This document shows, piece after piece, positions 40,383-54,677 of a DNA stretch of 64,000 nucleotides. The notes under the pieces were generated by a model. That model saw only the letters and a list, made by a program, of their open reading frames with translations, was not told where the DNA came from and searched no databases. The DNA is taken from positions 18,180,144-18,244,143 of the forward strand of contig OX485809.1 of NCBI GenBank assembly GCA_950295325.1, written 5' to 3'. Position numbers and translations under genes: made by a program. This DNA comes from Polytrichum commune (lineage: Eukaryota > Streptophyta > Polytrichopsida > Polytrichales > Polytrichaceae). The stretch's first letter is position 1, and every line of letters begins with the position of its first letter.

Positions 40383-42482
40383 TGTGAGGCCAAACCCCCC
40401 ACCCTTAAGCGTCCGTAGTCCGAGTAGTGGGTTTGGGCTCACATTCCTCCGCGGTATTGGATTTGGACTTGGATGAGTCCATAGTGCAAGGTTCACCCTT
40501 CAAGTGGTCTTGGATTTAACTGGAATTTCACTTTTAACAACTCAATGTACGATTTCAATACGTATGTGGAGAATGCACAAGTTAACTATGTTATTTTAAC
40601 CTCCTTATGCTCGGGTGCTATTTTGTCTTTGTTTGCTTCTAACGTCCATCCGGCTGCTTTAGCTACACAAGCCCTTAAGGATATCCCTCTCCTAAATGGA
40701 GTCCGTGCCGTTGACTCTATACTACCACTTGAACTATCACTTGTGTATTCCGTATCGCTACTATAAGAGGTCTCACTTGGTGTCTCCATACCGTACATAA
40801 GCCTTTAAGTATTAAGAAATACTTATGTGACTTATGTCAATCTCTCCCTCGCACCTTTGGTCTTTGCTTCCTTTGTCTTGCCATCGCGAGAGTGCTCCAC
40901 ATTCTCCATTAAGTTGTGCACGTGGTTTATTTTTAAAGAGAGGATGCAAGTGTTAAAAAACACTATTCTCTATAGTCAATCTCAAATACATTTACTTGTG
41001 AAAGCCACACATAACACTAACTAGCATAATGTAACTAACTACTTGTCTATGAGCTAATTAGGTAGGCTATCTACTAAGCTCCTTCATGAACCCATCTCTT
41101 TACTTTCTAATTACATAAACCTAGCTCCTTCATAAACCCAGCTCCTTCATAAACCCAGCTTCTTAGCTTCTGACTAAACAAACCCAGCTCCTTCATAAAC
41201 CCAGCTCCTTCATGAACCCAGCTCCTTAGCTTCTAACTAAACAAACCCAGGTCCTTCATGAACCCACAACTTTGTAGTTGTAATCCCCAACTACCTCACT
41301 AATTATTCAAGCCCTTAACTAATCTTCCTACTTAATTTCCCTAATTCTACTAACAACCCCTTTCTAATCACACAATTCTTCTCTAATCCTAAGATCCTAA
41401 AATCCTAGAGAGGAGAGGGGGAGAGAGAATTTCCTAACTTCACTAAGACTAACTAATCCACACAAGTATATTTTTGCACTCATCACAACATCAAGTGCTC
41501 AACTCTTAAACATAGAACTTGCAACCACGTGTATTCAAAACATGAACTTTAAGTACCACAAATTGGAATCATGAATTAACTTTAAAATCCTTCACGTCAA
41601 CACTAATTCTACCAAGAGGTCAAGCCCTTTTTAAGGCTAACAAGCCTTGGCTCTCAAACTAAAAACTAAGCACACACATGTGCTCCAATATGGCTTCCCA
41701 CACCCACACTTATAACTCGTGGGGTGCCTTGGAGCACAAAGGAAAGAGAGGATGAGTGAGGGAAGAATGAGGGATTATATAGTAAGCTTGAGGGGGTGAG
41801 CACCCTCAAGGCTCACGATAAGCCCTTGAGATTTCCTCCTACTTAGTAGGCGCCAATCCTATCTTCTAAGCCTTCCTCCCTCAAATGATCAACAAGGATC
41901 CTAATTCGAACATTTAACTAGCCTTGGCTTTCTACCTACCACACTTTACCAAACTTGGGATGCTTCAACCCAAACTTAGCCTCCTTCGCTTTCCGCCGCC
42001 ATAACTTTCTCCCCTTACTTTCCCAAATCGTCGCTCACCACTTAATTCAAACCACGATGCTTAACTCGTGATTTGATTGGTGCTTTGAGAATTTGCTTAT
42101 CCTCCACCTTGCATTCTTCCTTGGGCCTTCCCCATTAAGTGGCCATGATGAGGTGGTCCACTTGTGCGCTCCATGTGATCCTCCATTCATCCCAATTCGA
42201 ATGCACTTGCCTCTTGAGTCACTTTGGTTGTCTCCATCCATTTGTACTAGCCTACTCACTAACTATTCAATCCAAGTTCTCCTTACCTATCCTCATTCAC
42301 TCAAATCCTTCCGAAGGTAAAAACACAATAACAACTCACATCCTAGCCTCTTACAACATGGTACTTCTAAGACTAACATTTCACTCTTTTTATATTTTTG
42401 TGAAGTAACATGCTACTTCAAAGTGCATCAACTAACGTTTCAAGGGTCTAAGACTAAATGTGGGCACCCTTTTGGGCTCACA
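40383..42482 (-). mobile_element. 2.1-kb solo LTR with a perfect 5-bp target duplication
   Basis: On the minus strand it starts TGTGAGCCCAAAAGGGTGCC (42482) and ends GGTTTGGCCTCACA (40383). AGCCC flanks both sides (40378-40382 and 42483-42487). It carries a TACTATATAATCCC box (about 41780-41767), the family hairpin AGTGTTTTTTAACACT (40964-40949) and AATAAA (40931-40926) in minus orientation. Between hairpin and 3' end is a 70-codon minus ORF (40798-40586) rich in Ser and Thr. Short AACCCAGCTCCTTCAT repeats lie at 41110-41270. Confidence 0.85.
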
Positions 42483-42594
42483 AGCCCCCATGCTCTCTTT
42501 CTTTTTTGTCTTCAAAAGTCTTCAAGCCGATTTTGTCTTCTTACGTAAAACACCTCCAATAGTCTTGTGTGCCTCACACTAACTAATAAACTAA

Positions 42595-42765
42595 CATTTG
42601 GTTAGCTAGCATTTACTAACATTTGCTTAATAGCTAGCATCTACTAATATTTTCTTAGCTAGCATCTACTAACATTTGCTTAATAGCTAGCATCTACTAA
42701 CATTTGCTTAATAGCTAGCATCTACTAATATTTGCTTAGCTAGTTGTTTTTACTAGCTAGCATAT
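42595..42765. repeat. Short tandem repeat of TAGCTAGCATCTACTAAYATTTGC
   Basis: About five irregular copies of a unit of roughly 27-33 bp, with CTTAA/CTTAG variants between units. Confidence 0.75.
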
Positions 42766-42969
42766 TTTTTCTACTTTGCTATCTTCTAGCACTACTTAGT
42801 TTCATTTTAACCTTCCTTCTTCTAGGCTAAATGCTAAATGAACTAATTTTCCCTAAATTCCCTATCAATTCTCACTTTTAATGCTAACATTCTAACTAAA
42901 AGTGATCCCGCAGAGTGGTGGACCACTCAAAGGGTTCACAGGCTTGTGTGAGCGATTCAGGCTCTGAAA

Positions 42970-43563
42970 TTATGCTCGGAGGCGCTGACCGCAAGCGCAG
43001 GGGGCCTCTCAGACAGGGGCCTCGAGATAGGGGCTGAAGGCCGCGGCTGCCAGCGTGGGACGTTGGTTGGGCCGACTGCTAGGAGCTACTGTTCCCGAAC
43101 TGGGAGTTGTAGGGCGATGACGGGTTGGGCCCGGATGCCAACAACGTAGAATCCCGGTCAAGGGACCGAGACTGAATCCGAACCAAGGGGGTTGGGGCAT
43201 AGTCCTAAGACTCTATTATGGCTGGGTTTAGGTAATGGCTAGAGAAGGGGAAGATTAGATTAGGAAATAGATCATTTAGGGGTTGAGGAACCATAAGATG
43301 TTAGGTCCATGAAGTAGAAGTGTGAGTGAGAGTAGGATGAATAGTTCAGGTGTGATAGGATAGAAGGGGAAGGGAGGAAATAAAAGAAAAGCATTTCTCA
43401 ATGCTTGTAACCCGACATTGAATAAATTGGTGTGTGTTATATTTATGTTGAATATTGGAGGAAGATCCTGGATGATGGAGAATTGGAATGAAGTGAGCAT
43501 TGGATGTGAGCTACAAGCCCTCACCGGACTACCACGCATAAGGGTGGGAGGTTTGGCCTCACA
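42970..43563 (+). repeat. Plus-strand LTR 3' part of the TGTGAGCCC family
   Basis: Contains the shared GGAGGCGCTGACCGCAAGC block, the family hairpin AGCATTTCTCAATGCT (43390-43405), AATAAA (43421-43426), and ends CGGACTACCACGCAT...GGTTTGGCCTCACA at 43563. Its 5' start was not found, so it is truncated or diverged. Confidence 0.55.
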
Positions 43564-44648
43564 CCACCTCTTCTTCGAGTGGCCTCCTAATTATCTGTGA
43601 CAACAGTCCTCGCCTCCAATCTCAACGTGTCGCCGCTCCTAGCTAAAATTCTGCACCTCTGTTGGCGCAGCGATTCCCCAGCATTCACAAACCAACAATT
43701 CCGAAGCCTCCTTTTCCTTCGCATCCCGTGGGTTGATTGATATGCTAGCCCCTGCCGCGTGAATGTAATGCCCGTCAGCTTTGTGATTCGCCTCTGAATG
43801 CAGTAGGCTAGCTGGCCGACACCTCGCATCATGCATGATTCGGCGATTGATAATTGTTACCTCGTCTGGAGATTAATGTGGCTACTCTCCGCAACTGGAT
43901 CAAAGTCCAATCAATCCTCTGCTGCGTTGCATGTAATCGTACATCAGGACTATCCAGCCTTCGTTTCAGAGGAAGAAAATTCACCCTTTGAGCTTCCCTT
44001 TGGGCCTTGACCAGCCACTTTGCTCTGTGTGATCCGCAGTAGACGGCTGAATCTGGTTCCTATCCTTCACCCATACAGATTTCCATTCCAGCATTCTAGT
44101 TCGCCGTAACTCCTGTGTAGCAAGCATCACACTAACAATGCGGCCTTCAGCCACCCCTACCTTGTATGAGCCGAGTAATTTGGTGTTTTTTTCGGCAGGG
44201 CCTCGACTTGACGTCCACAGCTCTCTGCTGCATGGGTCCGAGAGAGAGATGAGCGAGAGAGCTCCCTGGACTTGCCGAACCCCTCCCCTGAGCTCAATAG
44301 AAATCCAACAAGGATAACCGACCCCTGCAGTCTGCCTATCTCAGCCCGGAATGCCAACCAACCCTTCCACCTAAGGGCCCCCCCCTTAAATGGGCAATAT
44401 TTAGCCTAAGGCCTCCCAAGCCACTATCACTTCAACCTCTATTTGAATTCATTCACTCTTTTTAATCTTTTTCACTTTTAATAGCTCTAGTCACACAATT
44501 AACTCGACTAAATCCAACTTAACACATAACACACTAAACTTAACTAAATCTAAACTCTTGTCTCTTGTCTCTTTTAAGTAATCACACAACACAATTACTA
44601 AATTTTAACAGTTTTAAGAAGACATGTGGGCACCATCTTGGGCTCATA
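43564..44648 (-). repeat. Minus-strand LTR 5' part of the TGTGAGCCC family
   Basis: On the minus strand it starts TATGAGCCCAAGATGGTGCC at 44648 and has an AGATTAAAAAGAGTG box and a TTTAAGGGGGGG stretch like those of the LTR starting at 33953. It abuts copy 2 of the long repeat exactly at GTAGTCC. Its 3' end was not located. It may be the 5' LTR of the minus-strand gypsy element. Confidence 0.5.
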
Positions 44649-47600
44649 GTAGTCCAATATTTTTGAAACGTATGTCTTTTAATCGGATTAATTTTTGGGG
44701 TTCATAATTTAGTTCTTGTTTGTCATCAAAGTGTCCACAAACATGTTTATCCATGTTTGCATACATGTTTATCCATGTTTGCATACATGTTAGTGGGACC
44801 TATATGACCATTTAATGAAGTATTAGTGTTCCTAAATATGTCAATTAGTGAAATGTTTCATTGGATAGGTAATTGCAAATCACATTGCTTCTCACTTGAA
44901 AATTGGAGTTGAGATGCAAAAGTCACTTGGGGGAAAGAAATAGCAATTATTCTCTTTCCGTAATGATGCATGCTCTCCCATATTAATTAAGAATTTTGAG
45001 TTCAATAACCAGCATAATTAGGGGGACCTTTATGACCATTTAATGAACATAAGAATCTTCAATTGCTAGGTTACACTAATAATCAACAACCTTACCATTT
45101 GTGTCATTTCATTACACTTGGCGTTCAATATCTTGGTGATATCTTAGTATGAATATGTTCAACAATGTTGTGAGGTGTATGCCAATGTTACACGATGGTG
45201 CATGATTTGACTCAAGTTTACACAAATGACACTTGACATTAGTATGCTCAAGAATATCTTCCTCTTAAATACTAAAATGTAAACACATGACACTTGCCAT
45301 TAGTATGCTCACTAAATATTTTCCTTAGAATACTAAAACACAAAACTATCGTCTCAAGTATCCCTACGTGCTACCACAAAGTTCCAAATTTAAAACATTT
45401 CATTTTTTTAAAGTTCCTTTTATGTTGATGAATAATATAGTAATGGAAATTAATAGACGCGACACTTGGAGACCTCTAGGTATCTAGACTAGGCCCTTTG
45501 CAAACAGTGTATGTGACACTAAATACCATGAACGGTGCAATGTGAAGTTGGCTATGGCACCGTCCTGTAACCAAGTGACCAAGGATTCAACTCTCACCAT
45601 GCTTGACATGCTTGCTTGAATCTAATAGTGATAAGGATAACCCCAATGGTTGATCTCAACTGGCTAGTAGGTGGGACTTAGATGAAAGTGCATAAGCAAC
45701 CATTCCTTTTTCACGACAGTGTGGATATATTCGTTAATTACCTTCTGAACTTGTTTTATGTAATTTCGAAGGGTAGGTTCAGGATGCAGGTTTTGGGTCA
45801 GTTACATTAACACAATTGTAAACCTTAAATGAAAATGCTTGTGATGTTGAGCTCATGATCATCTGAAATGCCCCCATTAACACAACATGACATATTCAAT
45901 TACCACACAGTCAAACAACTAAAACAAAGAAATCATAAACAAGATGAGTGAGATATTGCAATTTCCAGTAAATCCCATTTGAAAACATGTGTGACTGTGA
46001 CCCATGTTTTCCATTGGTGATGCAACATCCTTCCACAACCCTCAAAGTGTCATGTATGCAGTTTCATACATATGATAAGCTCTCTGATGACATCTCAACA
46101 AGGTCGAACTAAGGACCACTTCACACACGAGCCAAGAGCCATGACCATGAAATTGTGAGAGCCCACAAGAAAGTGTCCAAAGGCCGTCCCAAGACACCTC
46201 CAAAATCACGTAGTGTGGTCACCGATCCTCAAGTGTATTGTGAAGCCATATGTGACCGGGCCCTCAACCAAATGCTATTTCAATGAATTTCTACTCATGC
46301 CGGGCTTCACACGTGATAAAATATAATAAATCAACAATTGTGAGCGTTTGGAGTGCCATGGTCTCCCAATGGTTTTGTGTTAAGCCTCCTCCAAGAGATG
46401 GTTTTTGAAAATAGTCCAAGTGACCATGAAACATGATCCATTTGATGCCATGTAGGAATCCATGTAGACTTCACATCCATCTTGCATTCACACACTGAGT
46501 TGGTCCCTCAAGCGTAGTGTGAAGTGAACTTGGACCGGCTCCGCCTTTTCCACCATTGAGAGTGCTTGAAGTGTAATGGTCACGGGCTCTCAGTCTCGTG
46601 TGTGAAGTGGCCCTAAGTAAACATCTATGAGATGCAATCTCTTGTGCTTCCATCTGTGATACTATATGATGGCATGCTTAAAAACGAACACACACACATA
46701 CAAAACCCACAATCTGTGAAAGAAATTGATGTGGCTCTTGCTATTGTTTAGCTAGGTGGAATTTTGACCTTGGTGGGCAGTGTAACAGCTCAGATACAAT
46801 GGCAACTCAAACAATTGCTACACGCATATTGAATTGGATATGTGAAGGAAAATTCTGGTGAACTATGTGGTGTTAAAAGTCTTCCGGATTGTACCTAAAT
46901 CTAGTGGGTTGTGCATGGATTGGCAGTTTGATTTTCTCTGCAAGAAGGGAAACATGTGTTCAAATAAAAAGGCGAGCCTTCAAAATTTCATCGAACAGAC
47001 AAACTTACTCGTATGTTCAGTGAACAATCTTAGTTTACAATATACTTATAAATACAATAATATTCCTACATAATGAAAAAATTGAAGTCCTTTCCAATCA
47101 CATCATATTAGCCAAAATAAAGCTTTGTGTGTTGACGTGCGACAAAAGATCAACACTCAAACATTTATGAACAAAGACAATTTCAGAACGTCACTGCAGT
47201 CTCACCTCCATGATACAACGCTTGACTATACAACACCTCGACTATATGACACATTTCATGTTGACCGATCTACCTCCATACTACAACTACGAGGCTCGTA
47301 ACACAACATTTTTTAAGCCCAGTTTGTCATGTAGTAGAGGTCACTAATGAGCATAAGTGGCGGGACCCACACTAGGACTTGCCTTGGGATTGAGGAGATG
47401 TTCCAAATACAAAATGAATTCGAAGAAGAACATGAATCATGATCATCGGTGGGTGAACTTAACTTGACTCAAGTTATTTGTTCTAAACCATGGTTCTAGA
47501 ACAAATGTTGCACTTTTACATCCGGTTTAGGCGGAGGTTGAAGTAGAACTAAAAAAAACTAATCTTTTGTTGTGTTTGTTCGAGTTTTGGTTGAAATTTG

Positions 47601-47705
47601 GGTGGAGGTTGGAACTCACATTTAAGTATATTTAGACAAACCAATTGTCCAAAAAACAACAAATGGATGTGCACTGGTGAGGACAGAAACATCAGACGAC
47701 AACAA
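44649..47705 (+). repeat. Long dispersed repeat, copy 2
   Basis: Same orientation as 18268-25592. It lacks the 2.6-kb DNA element, the solo LTR and the array expansion of copy 1, so it gives the empty sites for both insertions (GAATTGGATATG at about 46830 and TTAACTTGACTC at about 47460). From 47082 to 47460 I count about 13 substitutions against copy 1, mostly transitions, while the first 2.2 kb looks identical. A 160-bp stretch at 46924-47081 is specific to copy 2. No gene seen. Confidence 0.8.
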
Positions 47706-50700
47706 CAAAAGCAACAACACAACAACCATTACTTCAAATGTTTGTATTTTATGTTCACCAACCATTATATTTATGTAGTTTTGCATTCTTGTGGATGTCC
47801 TATTGTTGGTTATTATTGTCCAAAGTTATGAGTAAATCCAACATACTTAAATCCTAGCTTGGGTGGAGGTGACTTACTTACAATAATTGGTACTTGGGGG
47901 TTGGTGAAGGTGTTTGAAGAGTAAAGGTTTTGTTTATTAGGAAGCATGCCGGTGGGGTTAGGGAATTCATTCATGTGTGTTGGAAATGACTAGTGGTAGG
48001 AGCTTGAATCTTAATAACATCTTTAGTGGGGACAATTTCAGTTAGGGTTTTGGTGGTCATGTGGTGTTTGCTATTTGAAAAAGATTGAGTTGGGTAAAAG
48101 GACTCCTCCTCTCTCCATATAAGGTTTTAATTCAGAGTTGGGACAAGGGAGTGATAATTGTTGATGATTCTGATGATTGGATTTTAATCTCTTGAATCTT
48201 GTAATTGATCAATAGATTGCAGTTGCTAAGATTGATCTTTCAACCTAGGTTTAATCTTTAATGGTTTTATGGGAGGGATGTGTTGAAGGCATGGCACATA
48301 GAAAAATATTTGGGCTTAGATTTGAATGAAGAGTCAATTAAGGGGAATCAAGGGGATGAGCAGCCAACACCAATAGCCAAGCCCATAAATATGCCTAATT
48401 ACTATCAAGTTTTCAAATTGAGCATTCTTTGGAGTTTTTAGATGTCAATGTGACGAACATTGCAATCTTTTATAAATAAATTAAACAAGTTGTCAATTTC
48501 CTACATCAACAAACATCATCATTAGACAAAAGATTCTTACTTTTGTAAATGTGTGATATGGTGAAGACATGTGGAGGCAATTTTTAGTAATTGTTGTCTA
48601 AATAAAAAACAATGTGAAAGGGATTGAATTAGAATTGGATACTCTATTGACATGTGCAAATTAGGGCAATAGTCTAAGAGATAGGGAAAGAGAAGATATT
48701 AGTATACTATTGCCTAATTAGGGAAGGTGAAACCTTCGGATTTAGCACATGGTCTCTTTGGAGAAGTATATATAAAGAGGTTTTTGAGAGCAAGAGGGGT
48801 TCAAAGTATAGATTTTCAATACACCGGAACTTTGTCAAATTTATGACTTTCTTAGTCAAGTTAAAATGTAATACAATTTGTGTCTTGATGCAATATATGT
48901 GAGATGCGTAATTGCAAGTCAAAGTGTCTTATGGTACTTGTAACGTATATGTGATTCATAGTACGAGACCATTGTGTGCTATATAATTGAAAGCATCTAA
49001 GGTGTTTAACTTGTACATAGGTTTATGGTTTGGGTTCCAATCAAGAGAACCACACAGGGAAGACTAAATGAGTGTCAGATTTTATATCTAGGTGTCACTA
49101 ATAGGTTGATTGATAGATTACAAGGATTATGAAATGAAGTTAGCATGACAAACGCAAGGGAAACAACTTTTTAGGTGAGTTTTGGGTCTTATTAAATTGA
49201 GGATTGGGTAATTAAGGTCACTCTATGCGGTACATGCAATTGCTCAATCTCTCCCTTACAACCAACTTTCGGCAATATCATCTCTCTTATTATAATTTTG
49301 CAATACATAGAGTCACAACTCAACAATAGTCTTGTGAGTATCTAGTCATCAGTTAGTAAAGTCAAGGCCAACCAACAATGTTCAGTTTATTTACTCATAA
49401 GTTCAAATTATTAACTCCATTATTTTCTCACAAGTTTTGTGAAACAACTTTGAACATAATGTTTTTATTTTAGTTACTAATTTTTAACAAAAGTCTAGTT
49501 ACAAGTGTCGGGAACCACGTACCAGGAACTAAGCGAGCGAACCAGTAGCTCGAGTCTAATAGCGAAACCATAGTCCTAGTCACTAGTTCCAAGTAACAAT
49601 ATCAAGTTCCAAATAGTGAGCCTAATAGTGTAGTGCATGCCATAGTCTTTAGTCATAAATAAGCATTAAGTTCTCAAAGACAAACCTGGCTTCTTCTCCT
49701 TTTATCTTGACCCTTGAGCCTCCTACCAAATGATATGGGATAACGCCCCATCTTTTTTCTTCACGCGGTTCGCCTCCCACGTTCAGACGCTTTGTCGTCT
49801 CCAACTCCTTGCCGCCATCGTAGACTATGGTCCCGGCATTGAAGATTCTTGGCGAGTGCCCCCTTTTGAGATCACAATTTAGACAATGGCCCTTGCGAGT
49901 TTCATTCACAACCTCCACTCCAACGGCCCGATTCTCAATTTTATGGAGTTATCACAATTCTTAATTTCACTGTGCATACAAAATTCTTCATACAAGAAGA
50001 AATTATGTCACTCTCTCCCTCATAAAGAACATTTCACTTACATATCTTTCATGACTACAACATTATTCAATCCCTAAGAACTTGAAGAGATGGCATTCTT
50101 GCCATATCTCATTCATCCTTATCCTGTCAATAGCAAGCATGGGGCCTTTCTCACTACCCGACCTTCTTTCCAAGAGTTACGAAACTTTGAATTAATCTAT
50201 ATCGAATTTCTCACCCAACGTCTTTTAGGTTCTAATTCTGACTATTCGACAATGATTGGGTAACACATGTACTCTGAACCCCTTCACATGTTAAACCGAA
50301 TTCAACGAAATGAGTAATAGTATTATGAGAAAGTGTTTGCACATTATAGTTTCTTCCTATTGCATCTTCTTACTCACACAAACCTAGGATAATGGGCATG
50401 CTTAATTCTCTCTCTCTCTCTCTCTCTCTCTCACATGATAAATAGGGTTAACAGGGTTTCACACCCTTCTAGGATGAATTGATACAAATAGAACTCGGAT
50501 AACTCCCCTCTTCACGAGCGAGTTGTCTTGTATGTGTTATCTTTTATGTTGAATTTTTACTGGCCTCACGCACAACACCGTCAGACTTATCTTTAATTAA
50601 CCTTCATGAATAAGAGTATCTCTACCTAGATAGAATTCCACACCAAGAGATAACAGTGAAATGTGTGTCATACTTTGATATTATGTAGAACTCTCGTTCA

Positions 50701-53700
50701 CAAAATAAGGGCTTCACAACCAAAAAGTGCTAACACTATATAGGCATTAAAGGTTGTTGAAGAAGAGGCTACTCTCTTTCCAAGAGAGCGTAATAATTTA
50801 TTTATTTTAAAATCTTGCCTATGGTCTATTTCAACGAGGCTAGCCTCTTCAACTAATGCGCCCGCCCCTGTCCAGATGTCATGAGTCTCTTTCACTTTGA
50901 TCACATGTCTATGGTCCTTCCCAATCAATTCTCCCATCCTTATATATATATGGGAAGTGAGAAAATCCATTTCTTACTCTCTCCTACTAATTAGTCACTA
51001 ATATCCTATCTTCTTCTATTTCGAGCATTCCAACTCCCATTCTAAGCTTAAATTTCATCATAATTCAAAAATTCACCTATTATGTCCAAAAATTTGTATT
51101 ACAATACCGGATCGCAATTGTCTTATCTTATCATCACCCTCCAGTCTGATTGAGCCTTAATTTGTATTCCGTGAAGGAGTGATTCCTTCTTGGTTACCAA
51201 TATGTTAGTCATGTGGTATTTAGATATTGATAACCACTGAGGCTATAGTTTGAGCAAGTCACCAAATAAAGTAGTTTTGAATGTTTGCCTTAATTGAAAT
51301 AATTTGTGTTGGCTAGTGCTATGGTCTATGCAGAGATGAAGTTTGAGAGAATTGTGATAATTTGAAGCACACTGGAGTGATTGGACTAGTAATGTTAGTG
51401 AGTACTCCAACAAGGAAAGATTCCTTGTAAATGAATTAATTTCAACCTTTCTATGTTGAAAAAGGCAAAAGCTTGAATAAGGCTATAGTCCACTTGATTG
51501 AGTGATTTGATTGTCTTTGAAGGGTTCCAGAGGGTATGTGTTGATCTCTTAGATTGAGCAATTCCAAAGAGGATTGAATCCTCAACTCTGAAGCAAACAA
51601 TGGTCTCAATAGGAAAATAAGATTGACAAGACAATAAGCCTAAAATCTTAAATGCAAGTTGTGCATTATCTTGAGAGTCTATGAACTCATATGGATGTTG
51701 TTTCCAAACTAGATAAACTTGAGTAGAAGCTAACGTGTTTCATTTGGGAGAAATTGAACATTTTCATGATAGAGTACCTTTTACCGCAATCCCTTCATAG
51801 ATAATCTTGTCAGTATGGTTAAATAGATTGTAGACATTGAGATGTTTGACTGGCTAAGAAAGACTTAGAGAGGCCATGGCCTGAATGAGAGTTATGAAAC
51901 TTGTTAATTTCGAACGAAAAAATGTGTCACTAAAAGAGTGATTGCACAATGTCATTGCAATATGTTGTGATTAATCTATGCCTAAAAGGGAAGAATTGGA
52001 AGGTGATGAAATTTAGAAGTTGAAGAGGCAATGGTCTCGATAGTTACAAACCGTAGAGGTTTCATCTTCCTAACCCTTGGCAAAAAAACCAAAAGGACAA
52101 CCAATCAACATTATTGACTATGAAGAGGCAAGACGTATTTCGAGGAGACGAGAGGAATTGACGATTAAACCTCTTGGTACATATGGTGTGCTTATTGAAT
52201 GTACAAGAGTAATTTCACTTCAATATGCTAGAGTGATAACCTAATATTTAAAAACACATGGTAATCAAATGCATTAACCGATAATCTTGAGATATAATAA
52301 AGAGAAGGAATATCCAATGTGCAGTGCTTAAGAGAATGGAAATATGAATTAAATTTTAATCTAAATTGGATAAATTAATGAACCATGCCATGACATTTTA
52401 ACCCGCATAGTTGCAATTGATGAACATAATGGGTACTCTGGCCAAGACAAGGTAAAACAACATTGTCTGACCACTTCATTAACATTTAATTAATAAAAAA
52501 TTAAAAAACTATGAATCTTGTAAGGATAACTGCACTGCAATTTCCAATTACATTAAAATTTATTAATTAACATGAGACATTTGACCAATCTAAAGTGCCC
52601 TTGGCTTTGGTAGAAAGACTTAAATGGGATATTATCTGCAAGACAATTGTCGATGGATATGCCTATGCTTGAGCATCGCACAAGGTCTAATTATAATGAA
52701 CTCACTGCTAGACAATTGCCCAGGTAAATAGTATGAGGTTGAATAACTGTCACAATTGCATATGTTGACATTGAAAGATTTTAAAGTCTTTACCCAATAA
52801 ACTACAATCTAATTATCAGTACAACCCTAAAGTAAAGTGAAATAACCTTGTGCAAGACACTTAGATGATAAAAAAAATCACCTTTTAACTTTATCTTGAG
52901 TGTTTCCCTAGGTTTGTTTGTTTGTAACCATAACCTAAATTACAAGACATCATAATGATATTTTTTTAAACTCCATATTGCATGATGTTGTGATCATATT
53001 TCCTTAATAAAAATATTCTTCTATAAAAATGTGTATACAAAATGACATTATCCATTGAAATAGGCCATTTTCTTGAATTACTCAATTATACACCATTTGG
53101 ATAATATGACACTTTCTTGTGCAACCAAACATGTCGTATTAAAGAGAGAAAACAAAATTTGTATGTTTGTCTAACATAATTATACATATTAACATATACA
53201 TATTATTTATATTTATTTGTAAATTTTAATATTGTGGGTTATTTAATTTTAAATTTCATCAGTTATGTAATAAACAAATAGTGGACCTTAAATGGTATTT
53301 AAATTAAAGATATCAAGATATGATAAAATTTGCATAGTTGGTAATTTTACCTTTACAATATTGTAGATTGATCTCATATTAAAGATGTCTCATTAAATTT
53401 ACTTTGAATACATAGTATGAAGTAAGCTTACCAAGCAAGGTTGTGAGGCATGAACACTTATATACAACGGAAGACATGATGATAGTGTTGGTAATGGTCG
53501 TCACCTCTTGTCCGTAACATGGATCCTAAGAATATAAAAATCACTTTATTACTATCAGACACAACTAGAAGCATAAATTTAATAAAATTTCATAATCATA
53601 TCCTCAATATAATTTAATATAACTTTTATGTGCAATTTTTTTTATGAAGTAAACATCTTCTATATTGATTTAACATATATATTTCATATACATTAGAACT

Positions 53701-54677
53701 GAAAAAATGAATATAATATATGGCTATCATAAAAAAAGACATAATAGATTAAAATTTTAATTTAGAAAAATTAATGAAATAATAAAGCTTCAAGTCTCAC
53801 AATCTGGCAATATAAAATTTTGAAGTACTTAGAAAAAACATAAATTGAAATACATGTGTGAGTTGGTCATTCAATAAATTATCAAATGCCCATTCGAACA
53901 TTTGGGTATGGCAATCTTTGGATTCTTCATTGGTAGGTTACCAAACCTTATATATAACGTCCCCCTTATAAGTTTCAAATAAATAATTCAAATTTTTTAT
54001 AACATAATATTATTAGAAATATGAGTTATATTTAATTTCAAACACTTAATCATTGTACAAACATAGAACCCAAACATTATAAAAATGTTAATACACAAGT
54101 ATCAAGCCAAATGATTACTATATAAGCCTTTATCATTCAAGACACTCATATTTCAGATGACAGACCATGAAGGATGTCACTTATTAAAACAAATCAAGAA
54201 AGTTATTCACAAGACCATGAAGAATATCACTTATTAAATCTTTTATGTTGAAAACTTAAACATAAGAATGTTGATTTTTAATTATAACATTAAATACACA
54301 ATAGTTTCTAAACAACAAGAATATAAGAGATTCTAACATATGAAATATTACATATTCAAATTATCAAAATATTCACATTATAATTTTAAACAACAAACAT
54401 ATATCAATAATTTAAAAAATGAAGATAGAAGTAACTCACTAATTAAAATATTATATAGGACAAATTTAAACATCAAATTTTCATGTCGGAAAGGTGACAT
54501 CAAATCTTGAACATGAAAATGTTCATGTTTCATATGTGTTTTAGTCTATATATTAAAATGTTTAAAAATTAGAGTTATAATATATCAAAATAAGATATAC
54601 AACTCAACAGTTGTTTGAAACGAATTTTACGATAAACTATCAAATATTAATAAATCAAAAATATAAGTGAAGATATA
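47706..54677. other. Gene-poor AT-rich DNA
   Basis: No gene, LTR or TIR pair was established. A (CT)n microsatellite lies at 50407-50432. A TGTCGGGAACCACG word at about 49507 resembles an LTR start, but no matching end or partner was found. Minus-strand open stretches at 49649-49918 and 50698-50970 match nothing I know. Confidence 0.35.

Noticed and set aside
49504-51200. Possible LTR starting TGTCGGGAACC
   Set aside because: No matching terminus, target duplication or second copy found in the window.
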